Of a stretch of 64,000 nucleotides of DNA, positions 34,422 through 42,807 are shown piece after piece. The notes under the pieces were generated by a model. That model did no database searches. It saw nothing but the letters and a program-made list of their open reading frames with translations, and had not been told where the DNA came from. The stretch covers positions 1 through 64,000 of the forward strand of contig CAUGGC010000009.1 in the NCBI GenBank assembly GCA_959599095.1. Reading direction: 5' to 3'. Source of the DNA: an uncultured Collinsella sp. (lineage in GTDB: Bacteria; Actinomycetota; Coriobacteriia; Coriobacteriales; Coriobacteriaceae). Position 1 is the first letter of the stretch; each line of letters starts with the position of its first letter. The position numbers and the translations under genes are program-made.

Positions 34422-37016
34422 TTGAAGCTCATCATCGCAGAGAAAAACGACGCCGCGCGTCAGATTGCCGAGCGGCTGTCCACGGGTAAGCCCAAAAAGG
34501 ACAAGGTGTACAACACCGCAATCTACCGTTTTGAGTGGAAGGGCGAGGAGTGCGTGACCATCGGCCTGGCCGGTCACATCCTTGCGCCCGATTTTTGCGA
34601 CAGCGTGCTGTTTGATAAAAAGCTGGGCTGGTATTCGGTTACCGAGGACGGCGAGATGCTGCCGGCCGACATGCCCGATGGCCTGGCTCGTCCGCCTTAC
34701 GACACCAAGCGTAAGCCGTTCCTTGCCGACGGCATCTCCATCAAGGGCTGGAAGCTCGAGAGTCTGCCCTATCTCACCTGGGCACCCGTCATTAAGCTGC
34801 CGGCCGAGAAAGAGCTCATTCGCTCGCTCAAGAACCTTGCCAAGAAGTCCGACAGCGTCATCATCGCTACGGACTTCGATCGCGAGGGCGAGCTGATCGG
34901 TTCGGACGCCCTCAACAAGGTGCGCGAGGTGGCGCCGGACTTGCCGGTTGCCCGCGCCCAGTATTCTTCGTTTACCAAGGCCGAGATCACGCAGGCCTTC
35001 GATAATCTCGTCTCGCTCGACCAGAACCTGGCCGACGCAGGCGAGAGCCGTCAGCACATCGACCTCATTTGGGGTGCGGTGCTGACGCGCTACCTGACGC
35101 TCGCCAAGTTTGGCGGCTTTGGTAACGTGCGCTCCGCCGGCCGCGTACAGACGCCGACGCTTGCCCTGGTGGTCGAGCGCGAGCGCGAGCGCATGGCGTT
35201 TGTGCCCGAGGACTATTGGCAGATTCGCGGCATGGGTGCCGCGCAGGGCGCTGCCGAGGACGATCGCTTTAAGATCGCGCACAAGACGGCGCGCTTTACC
35301 GACAGGGATGCTGCTGTGAAGGCGTACGGCCATGTTGACGGCGTCGCGACGGCAACCGTCGCCGCGGTGACCAAGCGCTCGCGCAAGCAGCAGCCGCCCA
35401 CGCCGTTTGCGACCACCTCGCTGCAGGCTGCCGCCGCGGCCGAGGGCATCTCGCCTGCGCGTACCATGCGCATCGCTGAGTCCCTCTACATGGCCGGTCT
35501 CATCAGCTACCCGCGTGTCGACAATACCGTGTACCCCGCGACGCTCGATCTGGGCGCCGTGGTGAGCGACCTGGCAAAGATCAACCCGGCGCTGGCGCCC
35601 GTATGCAAAAAGGTGCTTGCCGGTCCCATGAAGCCTACGCGCGGCAAAGTCGAGACCACCGACCACCCGCCTATCTATCCCACGGGCGAGGGCGATCCGT
35701 CCACGCTCGACGGCGGCCAGCGCAAGCTCTACGACCTCATCGCCCGCCGCTTCCTGGCGACGCTCATGGGTCCCGCGACCATCGAGAACACCAAGCTCGA
35801 GCTCGATGTGAACGGTGAGCCGTTCGTGGCTTCGGGCGATGTGCTCGTGACCCCGGGTTTCCGCGAGGCCTACCCGTATGGCCTTAAACGCGACGAGCAG
35901 ATGCCGCCGCTTGAGCAGGGCGATACGGTCGACGTATTCGACATTAAGCTCGAGGCCAAGCAGACCGAGCCGCCCGCGCGCTACAGCCAGGGCAAGCTCG
36001 TGCAGGAGATGGAGAAGCGCGGCCTGGGCACCAAGTCCACGCGCGCGAGCATCATCGAGCGCCTGTACGCCGTGCGCTATCTCAAAAACGATCCCGTGGA
36101 GCCGAGCCAGCTGGGCATCGCCATCATCGACGCACTGACGCAGTTTGCCCCGCGCATCACGAGCCCCGATATGACCAGCGAGCTCGATGGCGACATGACC
36201 CGTGTGGAGCGCGGCGAGGATACCGAAGAGCATGTCGTGACGCACTCGCGCGCGCTGCTGGCTGGCGTGCTCGACGAGCTGCTCAAGCATACGCAGGAGC
36301 TGGGCGACGCCATCAGCGACGCCGTCACGGCCGATGCGCGCGTGGGCGCCTGCCCCAAGTGCGGCAAGGACCTGGTTATGAAGACGAGCGCCAAGACCCG
36401 TGGCAGCTTCATTGGCTGCATGGGCTGGCCCGACTGCGACGTGACCTATCCGGTGCCGAGCGGCGTCAAGGTGAGCCCGCTCGAGGGCGAGGCCGCCGTG
36501 TGTCCCGAGTGCGGTGCGCCGCGCATTAAGTGTCAGCCGTTCCGCCAGAAGGCCTTCGAGATTTGCGTGAACCCCACATGCCCCACCAACTACGAGCCCG
36601 ACCTTAAGGTGGGCGAGTGCAAGGTGTGTGCCGAGGCCGGACGCCATGGCGACCTGATCGCGCACAAGAGCGAGAAGAGCGGCAAGCGTTTTATCCGCTG
36701 CACCAACTATGACGATTGCGGCGTGAGCTATCCTCTGCCGGCGCGCGGTAAGCTCGAGGCGACGGGTGAGACCTGCCCCGAGTGCGGCGCCCCCATCGTG
36801 GTGGTCAACACGGCGCGCGGCCCGTGGCGTATCTGCGTGAACATGGACTGCCCGACCAAGGAGAAGAAGCTCGCCCGCGGCCGCAAGACCACGACCAAGG
36901 CGAGCACGGCAAAGAAGACGACGGCGGCCAAGAAGACGACGGCTAAGAAAGCCACTGCCGCCAAGAAGGCGACCGCGAAGAAGTCGACTGCCAAGAAAGC
37001 AGCCGCCGACAAGTAA
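34422..37016 (+). CDS. Type IA DNA topoisomerase with zinc ribbons and Lys-rich tail
   Basis: 864 residues. TOPRIM domain with MKLIIAEKNDAARQIA and IATDFDREGELIG. The active-site Tyr363 is in LISYPRVDN. The C-terminal region has four CxxC zinc-ribbon units (CPKCGKD, CPECGAPRIKC, CKVCAEAG, CPECGAPI) and then about 45 residues of AKKTT/AKKAT repeats like histone H1. The domain style is closer to archaeal or TopB-like enzymes than to classical bacterial TopA. TTG start at 34422 with ATAGGAG upstream. Confidence 0.9.
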   Translation: MKLIIAEKNDAARQIAERLSTGKPKKDKVYNTAIYRFEWKGEECVTIGLAGHILAPDFCDSVLFDKKLGWYSVTEDGEMLPADMPDGLARPPYDTKRKPFLADGISIKGWKLESLPYLTWAPVIKLPAEKELIRSLKNLAKKSDSVIIATDFDREGELIGSDALNKVREVAPDLPVARAQYSSFTKAEITQAFDNLVSLDQNLADAGESRQHIDLIWGAVLTRYLTLAKFGGFGNVRSAGRVQTPTLALVVERERERMAFVPEDYWQIRGMGAAQGAAEDDRFKIAHKTARFTDRDAAVKAYGHVDGVATATVAAVTKRSRKQQPPTPFATTSLQAAAAAEGISPARTMRIAESLYMAGLISYPRVDNTVYPATLDLGAVVSDLAKINPALAPVCKKVLAGPMKPTRGKVETTDHPPIYPTGEGDPSTLDGGQRKLYDLIARRFLATLMGPATIENTKLELDVNGEPFVASGDVLVTPGFREAYPYGLKRDEQMPPLEQGDTVDVFDIKLEAKQTEPPARYSQGKLVQEMEKRGLGTKSTRASIIERLYAVRYLKNDPVEPSQLGIAIIDALTQFAPRITSPDMTSELDGDMTRVERGEDTEEHVVTHSRALLAGVLDELLKHTQELGDAISDAVTADARVGACPKCGKDLVMKTSAKTRGSFIGCMGWPDCDVTYPVPSGVKVSPLEGEAAVCPECGAPRIKCQPFRQKAFEICVNPTCPTNYEPDLKVGECKVCAEAGRHGDLIAHKSEKSGKRFIRCTNYDDCGVSYPLPARGKLEATGETCPECGAPIVVVNTARGPWRICVNMDCPTKEKKLARGRKTTTKASTAKKTTAAKKTTAKKATAAKKATAKKSTAKKAAADK

Positions 37017-37044
37017 CGGCGCAGTCGGAACATTGACTAAAACA

Positions 37045-37082
37045 AAAACGAGCGAGGACCTCAAAATCCTCGCTCGTTTTTT
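37045..37082 (+). terminator. Terminator after the topoisomerase gene
   Basis: AACGAGCGAGGA pairs with TCCTCGCTCGTT across CCTCAAAA and is followed by six T residues. Confidence 0.9.
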
Positions 37083-37084
37083 AT

Positions 37085-37143
37085 CCGGCAGTTAGGGACG
37101 TTTCTTTTCTGCCGGCAGTTTAGGAACGTCCCTAACTGCCGGC
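37085..37143. repeat. 59-bp double palindrome, family GCCGGCAG-GGAACGTCCC, copy 2
   Basis: Two tandem units. The second (37111-37143) is 33 bp and has the same layout as 10549-10581. The first half shares CCGGCAGTTAGGGACGTT and pairs with the end of the second unit. Confidence 0.75.
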
Positions 37144-37160
37144 TCGGGAACGACAAAGCG

Positions 37161-38144
37161 CTAGTTCACTTCGACGGGTTTGGCGCCGGGATAGCGCTCC
37201 TCAAAGTCTAGGCGGTACTTATTGTCATTGGTGCCCGCCACGTTGTCGCGCGACAGCGGCGCCACGATCTCATTCTTGTGGTCCGCAGGCTTGGCGTATT
37301 TCAGGCTGATCTCCCAGGCATCACAGATTGCGTCAATGCGGTGATTCAGGTCGTCGTACAGGGCAACGATGTCTTTCCAGGAGCTGTAGTTCTTGGAGCT
37401 CGTCGGGACGTCTAGGTCCTCGACGATGTCGTAATACTGCTCGATGGTGTCCTCCGTGCGCTCGGCGACGTCGGCGAGATTTTGACGGGTGGTTCGATCC
37501 TCTTCCAGATAGCTGCCGTTGAAGTTCTGTGCGCAGCCACGGACGTAGTTGTCGAGGTCTTCGAGCAAGTCGTAGTATTCGCTCAGTCGGCGGTAGAGGT
37601 TCTGCTCGGAGAGCGTTGCTTCGCCGCCATCCTCGTCGTCATCGTCATCATCGTCGTACAGGCTGTTGGGATCGCCGAGAGGCTTTAGGTCATCGTCATC
37701 GACGTCATGGTGCAGCTTAGCTACCTCGGCAGTCGTCTGCGTGGCGGCGTTGTCGAAAGGCTTGATCACAAAGAAAACGACCAGGGCGATGATGATCGCC
37801 ACCAGCACAACGATAACGGCGATAAGCGGCCCGGTGCCGCTCTTTTTGGGAGCGGGGGTCTGTGGCGAAGCGGGCGCGTATGCGGGAGCCGGCTGCTGTT
37901 GGGGCGAGCCGCTCGCGACGGGTATGCGCTGCGTGGTCTCGACGGCCGCGGGGCCTGCGGCGGGGTCGGGGCGATAGGCGAGGGGGTCGTCCGCCTTGGC
38001 TTGCGGCGTATCAAGGGAGCCGGTCTGCTCAAAAGCGGGCTGGCTATCGCTCGCGGTTGTTTGCTCAACGGGTGCACCGCACGAGGTGCAGAACTTGGCA
38101 TTATCTGCAAGAAGCTTGCCGCACGAGGCGCAATACCGAGACAT
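37161..38144 (-). CDS. Zinc-ribbon, single-pass membrane protein, unknown function
   Basis: 327 residues. An N-terminal zinc ribbon (YCASCGKLL, FCTSCGAP) is followed by a 75-residue Pro/Ala-rich linker and a transmembrane helix (GPLIAVIVVLVAIIIALVVF). The extracytoplasmic part is acidic with a run of seven Asp, then helical (YYDLLEDLDNYVRGCAQNF, YYDIVEDLD). AAAGGAG before the ATG at 38144 supports this start; a GTG six codons upstream is possible. No enzymatic motif. Confidence 0.75.
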   Translation of the reverse strand: MSRYCASCGKLLADNAKFCTSCGAPVEQTTASDSQPAFEQTGSLDTPQAKADDPLAYRPDPAAGPAAVETTQRIPVASGSPQQQPAPAYAPASPQTPAPKKSGTGPLIAVIVVLVAIIIALVVFFVIKPFDNAATQTTAEVAKLHHDVDDDDLKPLGDPNSLYDDDDDDDEDGGEATLSEQNLYRRLSEYYDLLEDLDNYVRGCAQNFNGSYLEEDRTTRQNLADVAERTEDTIEQYYDIVEDLDVPTSSKNYSSWKDIVALYDDLNHRIDAICDAWEISLKYAKPADHKNEIVAPLSRDNVAGTNDNKYRLDFEERYPGAKPVEVN

Positions 38145-38213
38145 TGCCACTCCTTTCGCCACATTTCAATGCAATACGACGATTATACCCAGCGTCCAAA
38201 ATTCCCCATCATA

Positions 38214-38280
38214 AGTTGCGGTGAAATAGGGACTGTTTGGCGGTCTCAGAGCTTCAATCAGTCCCTATTTCACCGCAACT
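38214..38280. repeat. 67-bp inverted-repeat element, family AGTTGCGGTGAAATAG, copy 2
   Basis: Ends AGTTGCGGTGAAATAGGGACTG and its inverse form a 22-bp perfect arm pair. Same length and same outer 16 bases as 2954-3020 with a different centre. It lies between divergent genes. Confidence 0.85.
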
Positions 38281-38301
38281 TTGGAAAGGCACCTTTAGCC
38301 A

Positions 38302-38331
38302 TTGGGGACGCACCGAGCACTGGGGTATCAT
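38302..38331 (+). promoter_or_regulatory. Predicted promoter for tmk-holB-ricT
   Basis: TTGGGG and TATCAT are separated by 18 bases, 54 bases before the tmk ATG. GGGGTATCAT is also seen 47 bases before the comF start. Confidence 0.45.
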
Positions 38332-38384
38332 GGCTTGGTTGCTATAAATCGCATTTACGCGCCTTGTAGGAAGGGACTGCGCCC

Positions 38385-39068
38385 ATGGCTTTTGAGCCCG
38401 CTCAACATAGCTTTATCACGCTCGAGGGCGTCGATGGCGCCGGCAAGTCCACGCAGGCGCGCCTGCTTGCCCGCGCGCTCGAACTCGCTGGCTACCAGGT
38501 TGTGAGCCTGCGCGAGCCGGGCGGTACCGCCATCAGCGAAAAGATCCGTGCTCTGCTGCTCGATCCCGCCAACACGGCGATGGGCGACACCTGCGAGTTG
38601 TTGCTCTACGAGGCGGCGCGCGCTCAGTTGGTGCACGAGGTCATCGTGCCCGCCCTTGCTGTCGGTAAGGTGGTCCTGTGCGATCGCTTCTACGATTCCA
38701 CGACCTGCTATCAGGCGTTTGCCGATGGTCTCGACCGTCAGATGGTACGCGATGCCAACAACCTGGCTGTCGCCGGTACGCATCCGGCGCTCACGCTCGT
38801 CTACCACATCACACCCGAGCAGGCGGCGCTACGCATGGCAGCCCGTGGCGCGGCAGATCGCATGGAGGCAAAAGGCATGACCTTCCAAGAGCGCGTCTAC
38901 CAGGGATTTTGCGCCATTGCCGCCGAGGAACCAAACCGCGTAAAGCTCATCGACGCGACCGCGACCGTCGAGGAAGTCTTTGAGAGGACGGTCGAGCAGA
39001 TTCGCGCGTACGGTCTCGACATTCCGCAAGATGCTGTCGCCGCCGCGCTTGCCCAGGAGGCCGAGTAA
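38385..39068 (+). CDS. tmk: Thymidylate kinase
   Basis: Phosphorylates dTMP to dTDP. 227 residues. P-loop LEGVDGAGKSTQ, the DR(Y/F) motif CDRFYDST with LREPGG before it, and a lid region RGAADRMEAKGMTFQERVYQG. The lid Arg and the P-loop type suggest a class II enzyme. Its stop is separated by one base from the holB start, an operon seen widely in bacteria. Confidence 0.95.
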   Translation: MAFEPAQHSFITLEGVDGAGKSTQARLLARALELAGYQVVSLREPGGTAISEKIRALLLDPANTAMGDTCELLLYEAARAQLVHEVIVPALAVGKVVLCDRFYDSTTCYQAFADGLDRQMVRDANNLAVAGTHPALTLVYHITPEQAALRMAARGAADRMEAKGMTFQERVYQGFCAIAAEEPNRVKLIDATATVEEVFERTVEQIRAYGLDIPQDAVAAALAQEAE

Positions 39069-39069
39069 C

Positions 39070-40197
39070 ATGGCCCCCGCTCAGGCAAGCCTGCTGGCCA
39101 AGCTCGACACCCAAGAGCGCGTGCGCGACTTTTTGACCAATGCCGTCGCCGGCGGTCGTGCATCGCACGCCTACCTGTTTTTGGGCGCGCCCGGCGCGGG
39201 TAAGCTCGACGCCGCGTGGGCGCTCGCCCAAGCCTTCCTGTGCGAGCAGGATGGCTGCGGCTCATGCGATAGCTGCGTGCGCGTCGCCCGCCATACACAC
39301 CCCGACGTGCACTATTACACGCCCGAGAGCGCCACGGGCTACCTCATCGCCCAGACCCGCGAGCTGCTCGACGACGTGCCTCTGGCGCCCATCCGTGCCA
39401 AGGCCAAGGTCTACATCATCGACCGTGCCGAGCAGTTGCGCGCCAACACCGCCAACGCACTGCTCAAAACGCTTGAGGAGCCGCCCGAGGGCGTCATGTT
39501 TATCTTGCTGGGCACCTCCGCCGACGTGATGCTGCCCACCATCGTGAGCCGCTGCCAGTGCGTGCCGTTTCGGCTGGTGTCGCCCGCCGTGGCCGCGCAG
39601 GCCGTGAGCCGCGCCACCGGTCAGGATATTGCGCGTTGTCGCATGGCCGCCGCCGTGGCGGGCAGCCCCACGCGCGGTATCGAGTTCCTCAAGAGTGCCG
39701 AGCGCCAGGACGCCCGCCGTCAGATGGTTCGCGCCATCGATTCGCTCATCGCCGCCGACGAGGCCGACGTGCTCGGCCGCGCCAAGTCGCTCATCGTCGC
39801 CGTTAAGGCGCCGCTCGCCGAGGTCAAGTCCACGCAGGAAAAGGTGCTCGAGCAAAACGCCGACTACCTGTCGCGTGGAGCATTGAAGCAGCTTGAGGAC
39901 CGCAACAAGCGCGAACTCAACGCGCGCGAGCGTTCGGGTATCATGGAAGCGCTGGCGAGCGCGCGGACGCTCATGCGCGACGTGCTGCTGACGCTTCAGG
40001 ACGAGGCGGCCGACGTGGTGAACGAAGACGTGCGCGACACGATCGGTCGGCTTGCCGCCGCGACCAATGTTGCGGGTGCCACCCGGGCGCTTGAGGCAGT
40101 CGCGACCGCCGAGCGCAACATCGCCAGAAACGTTACTCCCCAGCTGGCCATCGAGGTCATGCTGTTCGATATCAGGAAGGCACTGAAATGCCGTTAG
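39070..40197 (+). CDS. holB: DNA polymerase III, delta' subunit
   Basis: Clamp-loader subunit, 375 residues. AAA+ fold with GAPGAGKLDAA in the Walker A position; the residue after Lys is Leu instead of Ser/Thr, fitting the non-hydrolysing delta'. The zinc module is CEQDGCGSCDSC, and the SRC motif (TIVSRCQC) provides the trans Arg finger. The ATG at 39070 follows the tmk stop directly, and the 3' end overlaps ricT by 10 bases. Confidence 0.92.
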   Translation: MAPAQASLLAKLDTQERVRDFLTNAVAGGRASHAYLFLGAPGAGKLDAAWALAQAFLCEQDGCGSCDSCVRVARHTHPDVHYYTPESATGYLIAQTRELLDDVPLAPIRAKAKVYIIDRAEQLRANTANALLKTLEEPPEGVMFILLGTSADVMLPTIVSRCQCVPFRLVSPAVAAQAVSRATGQDIARCRMAAAVAGSPTRGIEFLKSAERQDARRQMVRAIDSLIAADEADVLGRAKSLIVAVKAPLAEVKSTQEKVLEQNADYLSRGALKQLEDRNKRELNARERSGIMEALASARTLMRDVLLTLQDEAADVVNEDVRDTIGRLAAATNVAGATRALEAVATAERNIARNVTPQLAIEVMLFDIRKALKCR

Positions 40198-41888
40198 TCG
40201 TACCCGTTAAGTTTACCTACGCCTCGCGCGACCTGTGGTTCGATCCGCAGGATCTGGATATCCTCGAGGCCGATTATGCCATTTGCTCCACTGAGCGCGG
40301 AACCGAGATCGGCCTGGTCACGGCCGATCCCTTTGAGGTGCCGCAAGACGAGATCGGTCAGCCGCTTAAGCCCGTGCTGCGCGTGGCGAGCGACATCGAC
40401 CTGCAGCTTGCCGACGACCTGGCCATCCAAGGCGACGAGGCCATGGTCGACTTCCGCCGCCTGGTCAAGGAGCTCGACCTCGAGATGAAGCCGGTGGGCG
40501 TCGAGTACCTGTTTGGCGGCGAGAAGGCCGTGTTCTACTTTGCGGCAGAGGAGCGCGTCGATTTTCGCCAGCTCGTCAAGGATCTGTCCTCGACGCTGCA
40601 CATTCGCGTCGACATGCGCCAGATCGGCGTGCGCGACGAGACCCGCCTGGTGGGCGGCTATGCCCAGTGCGGACAGGAACTCTGCTGTACGCGCTTTGGC
40701 GGACAGTTTGAGCCCGTCTCGATTCGCATGGCAAAAGAGCAGGACCTACCGCTCAACTCGTCCAAGATTAGCGGCGTTTGCGGCCGCCTGATGTGCTGCC
40801 TGCGCTACGAGTTCGAGGCGTACAAGGACTTTAAGAGCCGTGCGCCCAAAAAGAAGACGCTCATCGATACGCCGCTTGGCAAGGCGCGTATCCAGGAATA
40901 TGACACGCCGCGTGAGCAGCTGGTGCTGCGCCTAGAGAACGGCAAAGTCTTTAAGGTCAACCTGGCCGATATGGCGTGCTCGGAGGGCTGCAAAAAGAAG
41001 GCTGCCGAGCAGGGCTGCAACTGCCGTCCCGACTGCGTGACGCGCGACGTGCTCGAGCGCATCGAGTCGCCCGAGATGCGCCTGGCGCTCATGGAGCTCG
41101 ATCGCGAGAACGGCGTCGACGTGGGCGATGGCCTGTCGAGTGCCGACCGTCTGGCCGGCACGTCGATGCCCAAGCGCCGTCGTCGCGATGTCGAATCCGA
41201 TGCTCGCGCCGGTCAGGGTCAGGGCGAGGGCCGTGGCCGCGGAAAGGGCCGCGGCAAGGCCGAGGCGCCCGAGGCCGAGGAGGCCGCCGGTGGCCGTCGC
41301 CGCCGCAAGCGCGCGGGCTCGGGCGATGCCGGCGAGGCTGCAGCCGCGGGCAAGAACGCCTCTCGCGAGCGCGAGGTTCAGCAGCCCCAGCAGCAGAATC
41401 GCGGCGGTGGCATGAACCCCACACGTCGTCGCCGCCGTCATCTGTCGAGCGAGGAGCGCGAGGACGCCTTCCGCGCCGCAGCTGCTCGCGAGGCCGGTGC
41501 CGCTTCCAAGGGCGCCTCGGCCTCCGATGCGCCTGTCGACAAGAGCGGCAAGTCACGTGGCGAGGAGGAGCGCGCGCCGCGTCCGCGCCGTCGCCATTCC
41601 TCGGGCGCGCAACAGAAGCCCTCAGTGCCCTCCGTGGCCGATCAGGTCTCGGATGGCGAGGTCAAGGTCACGCGCCGTCGTCCCGGGGATGGCGGGGGAG
41701 CGGCTGCCAAGGCTTCGCGTGGCGCCGCTCGCGACGAGCGCGAGCCGCGCGAGAATCGCGGTGGCGAGGGCTCGGCCGACCAGGGTCAAAAGCGCCGTCG
41801 CCGTCGTCGTTCCCGCAAGCCGCGCCAGGATGGTGGCGAGGGCTCGACCCCGTCTTCGTCCGCACCACAACCGCCCGCCGGCGAATAA
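40188..41888 (+). CDS. ricT: PSP1-domain protein, RicT-like, with long disordered tail
   Basis: 566 residues. The first ~290 are the PSP1 core: GTEIGLVTADP, FYFAAEERVDFRQLVKDL and the Cys-rich region GGYAQCGQELCCTRFGG then GVCGRLMCCLRYE, whose cysteines bind iron-sulfur clusters in the RicT/YaaT family. The remaining ~275 residues are Arg/Gly/Ala/Lys-rich with RRRRR clusters, resembling an RNA-binding disordered tail absent from B. subtilis RicT. Linked to tmk-holB as in Firmicutes. RicT in B. subtilis supports RNase Y dependent mRNA processing. Confidence 0.88.
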   Translation: MPLVVPVKFTYASRDLWFDPQDLDILEADYAICSTERGTEIGLVTADPFEVPQDEIGQPLKPVLRVASDIDLQLADDLAIQGDEAMVDFRRLVKELDLEMKPVGVEYLFGGEKAVFYFAAEERVDFRQLVKDLSSTLHIRVDMRQIGVRDETRLVGGYAQCGQELCCTRFGGQFEPVSIRMAKEQDLPLNSSKISGVCGRLMCCLRYEFEAYKDFKSRAPKKKTLIDTPLGKARIQEYDTPREQLVLRLENGKVFKVNLADMACSEGCKKKAAEQGCNCRPDCVTRDVLERIESPEMRLALMELDRENGVDVGDGLSSADRLAGTSMPKRRRRDVESDARAGQGQGEGRGRGKGRGKAEAPEAEEAAGGRRRRKRAGSGDAGEAAAAGKNASREREVQQPQQQNRGGGMNPTRRRRRHLSSEEREDAFRAAAAREAGAASKGASASDAPVDKSGKSRGEEERAPRPRRRHSSGAQQKPSVPSVADQVSDGEVKVTRRRPGDGGGAAAKASRGAARDEREPRENRGGEGSADQGQKRRRRRRSRKPRQDGGEGSTPSSSAPQPPAGE

Positions 41889-41951
41889 CGCCCGCGAGCG
41901 GATTTAACCCGCCTTGCCCCGAGCGCATCGGGGTATCATAGCGCCGAATCA

Positions 41952-41987
41952 ACAACCCTCCCTGCGATCGAGCGTAGGGAGGGTTGT
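41952..41987 (+). promoter_or_regulatory. Perfect 12-bp hairpin covering the comF ribosome binding site
   Basis: ACAACCCTCCCT pairs with AGGGAGGGTTGT across a 12-base loop. The right arm contains AGGGAGGG, which is the only good Shine-Dalgarno sequence for the TTG at 41991. Folded, it would hide the site; it could also terminate the ricT transcript, though no T run follows. Confidence 0.65.
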
Positions 41988-41990
41988 GTC

Positions 41991-42797
41991 TTGAAGAGCC
42001 ATCTGAACATATTGAGCCGTCTGCAGAGTGCCGGTGCCCTACCGTTTGCGGACGAATTGCTACCGTTTGCCGAGCGCGCGACGTACGAGGCGCTCGAGGC
42101 ATTGTCGCCAACACGATGTACCGGCTGCGAGCGCGCCGGTGCGCTTATTTGCCAAGACTGCCTGGCCGCGCTCACGCTCATCGACCCACGTCATAGCTGC
42201 ACCCGATGTGGCGCCCCGTTTGGGGATTTGCTGTGCACTGAGTGTTCGGTCGAGGGCACGTCTTCGGCAATGGCCGAGGCGCTCGATCGCTGTCTGGCGT
42301 GTGCCGTCTACGCACATCCGCTGCCGCGCATCATCAAGGCGTACAAGGATGCGAGCGAGCGTCGCCTGGCACCCTATCTGGCGGAGTTGCTCTACGACAC
42401 TGCCTTGCATGCCCAGGTGGCAGCCCCCGATCGTTACGGCAGTGTGCTGTCCGGCGCCGATGCAGTGGTGTTTGTGCCCGCGACTGCGGCGGCGTTTCGG
42501 CGGCGTGGATTCGATCATATGGAAGCAATCGCGCGCTCGTTTTGCGATCTTTCAGGTGTGCCGTTGCTGGACGCCCTGGTCAAATACGGTCATGGTGACC
42601 AGCGCGAGCTCGGTCGTAAAGAACGACGTGAACGCGCCCGAGGCGTGTACGAGACCGTTGAGGACGTGCGGGGCAAGCGTCTGCTGCTCATAGATGATGT
42701 CATTACCACGGGCGCGACTATGGCAGCAGCCTCGGCGGAGCTTAAGCGTGCCGGCGCCGCAGCAGTCGATGGCCTCGCTATCGCACGCGTTTGGTAG
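41991..42797 (+). CDS. comF: ComF family phosphoribosyltransferase-like protein
   Basis: 268 residues. An N-terminal zinc finger (CTGCERAGALICQDC, CTRCGAPFGDLLC) precedes a PRTase domain with VPATAAAFRRRGFDHMEAIARS and the PRPP loop LLIDDVITTGATM. ComF proteins take part in DNA uptake for transformation. The start is a TTG with AGGGAGGG 7 bases upstream, located inside a stable hairpin. A separate transcript from ricT is suggested by GGGGTATCAT at 41935. Confidence 0.88.
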   Translation: MKSHLNILSRLQSAGALPFADELLPFAERATYEALEALSPTRCTGCERAGALICQDCLAALTLIDPRHSCTRCGAPFGDLLCTECSVEGTSSAMAEALDRCLACAVYAHPLPRIIKAYKDASERRLAPYLAELLYDTALHAQVAAPDRYGSVLSGADAVVFVPATAAAFRRRGFDHMEAIARSFCDLSGVPLLDALVKYGHGDQRELGRKERRERARGVYETVEDVRGKRLLLIDDVITTGATMAAASAELKRAGAAAVDGLAIARVW

Positions 42798-42807
42798 GGG
42801 TGGTTTT

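Noticed and set aside
33678..37064. 1128-residue open frame antisense to the hypB-topoisomerase region
   Set aside because: It spans two well-supported genes on the other strand and shows no domain; a typical shadow frame at high GC.
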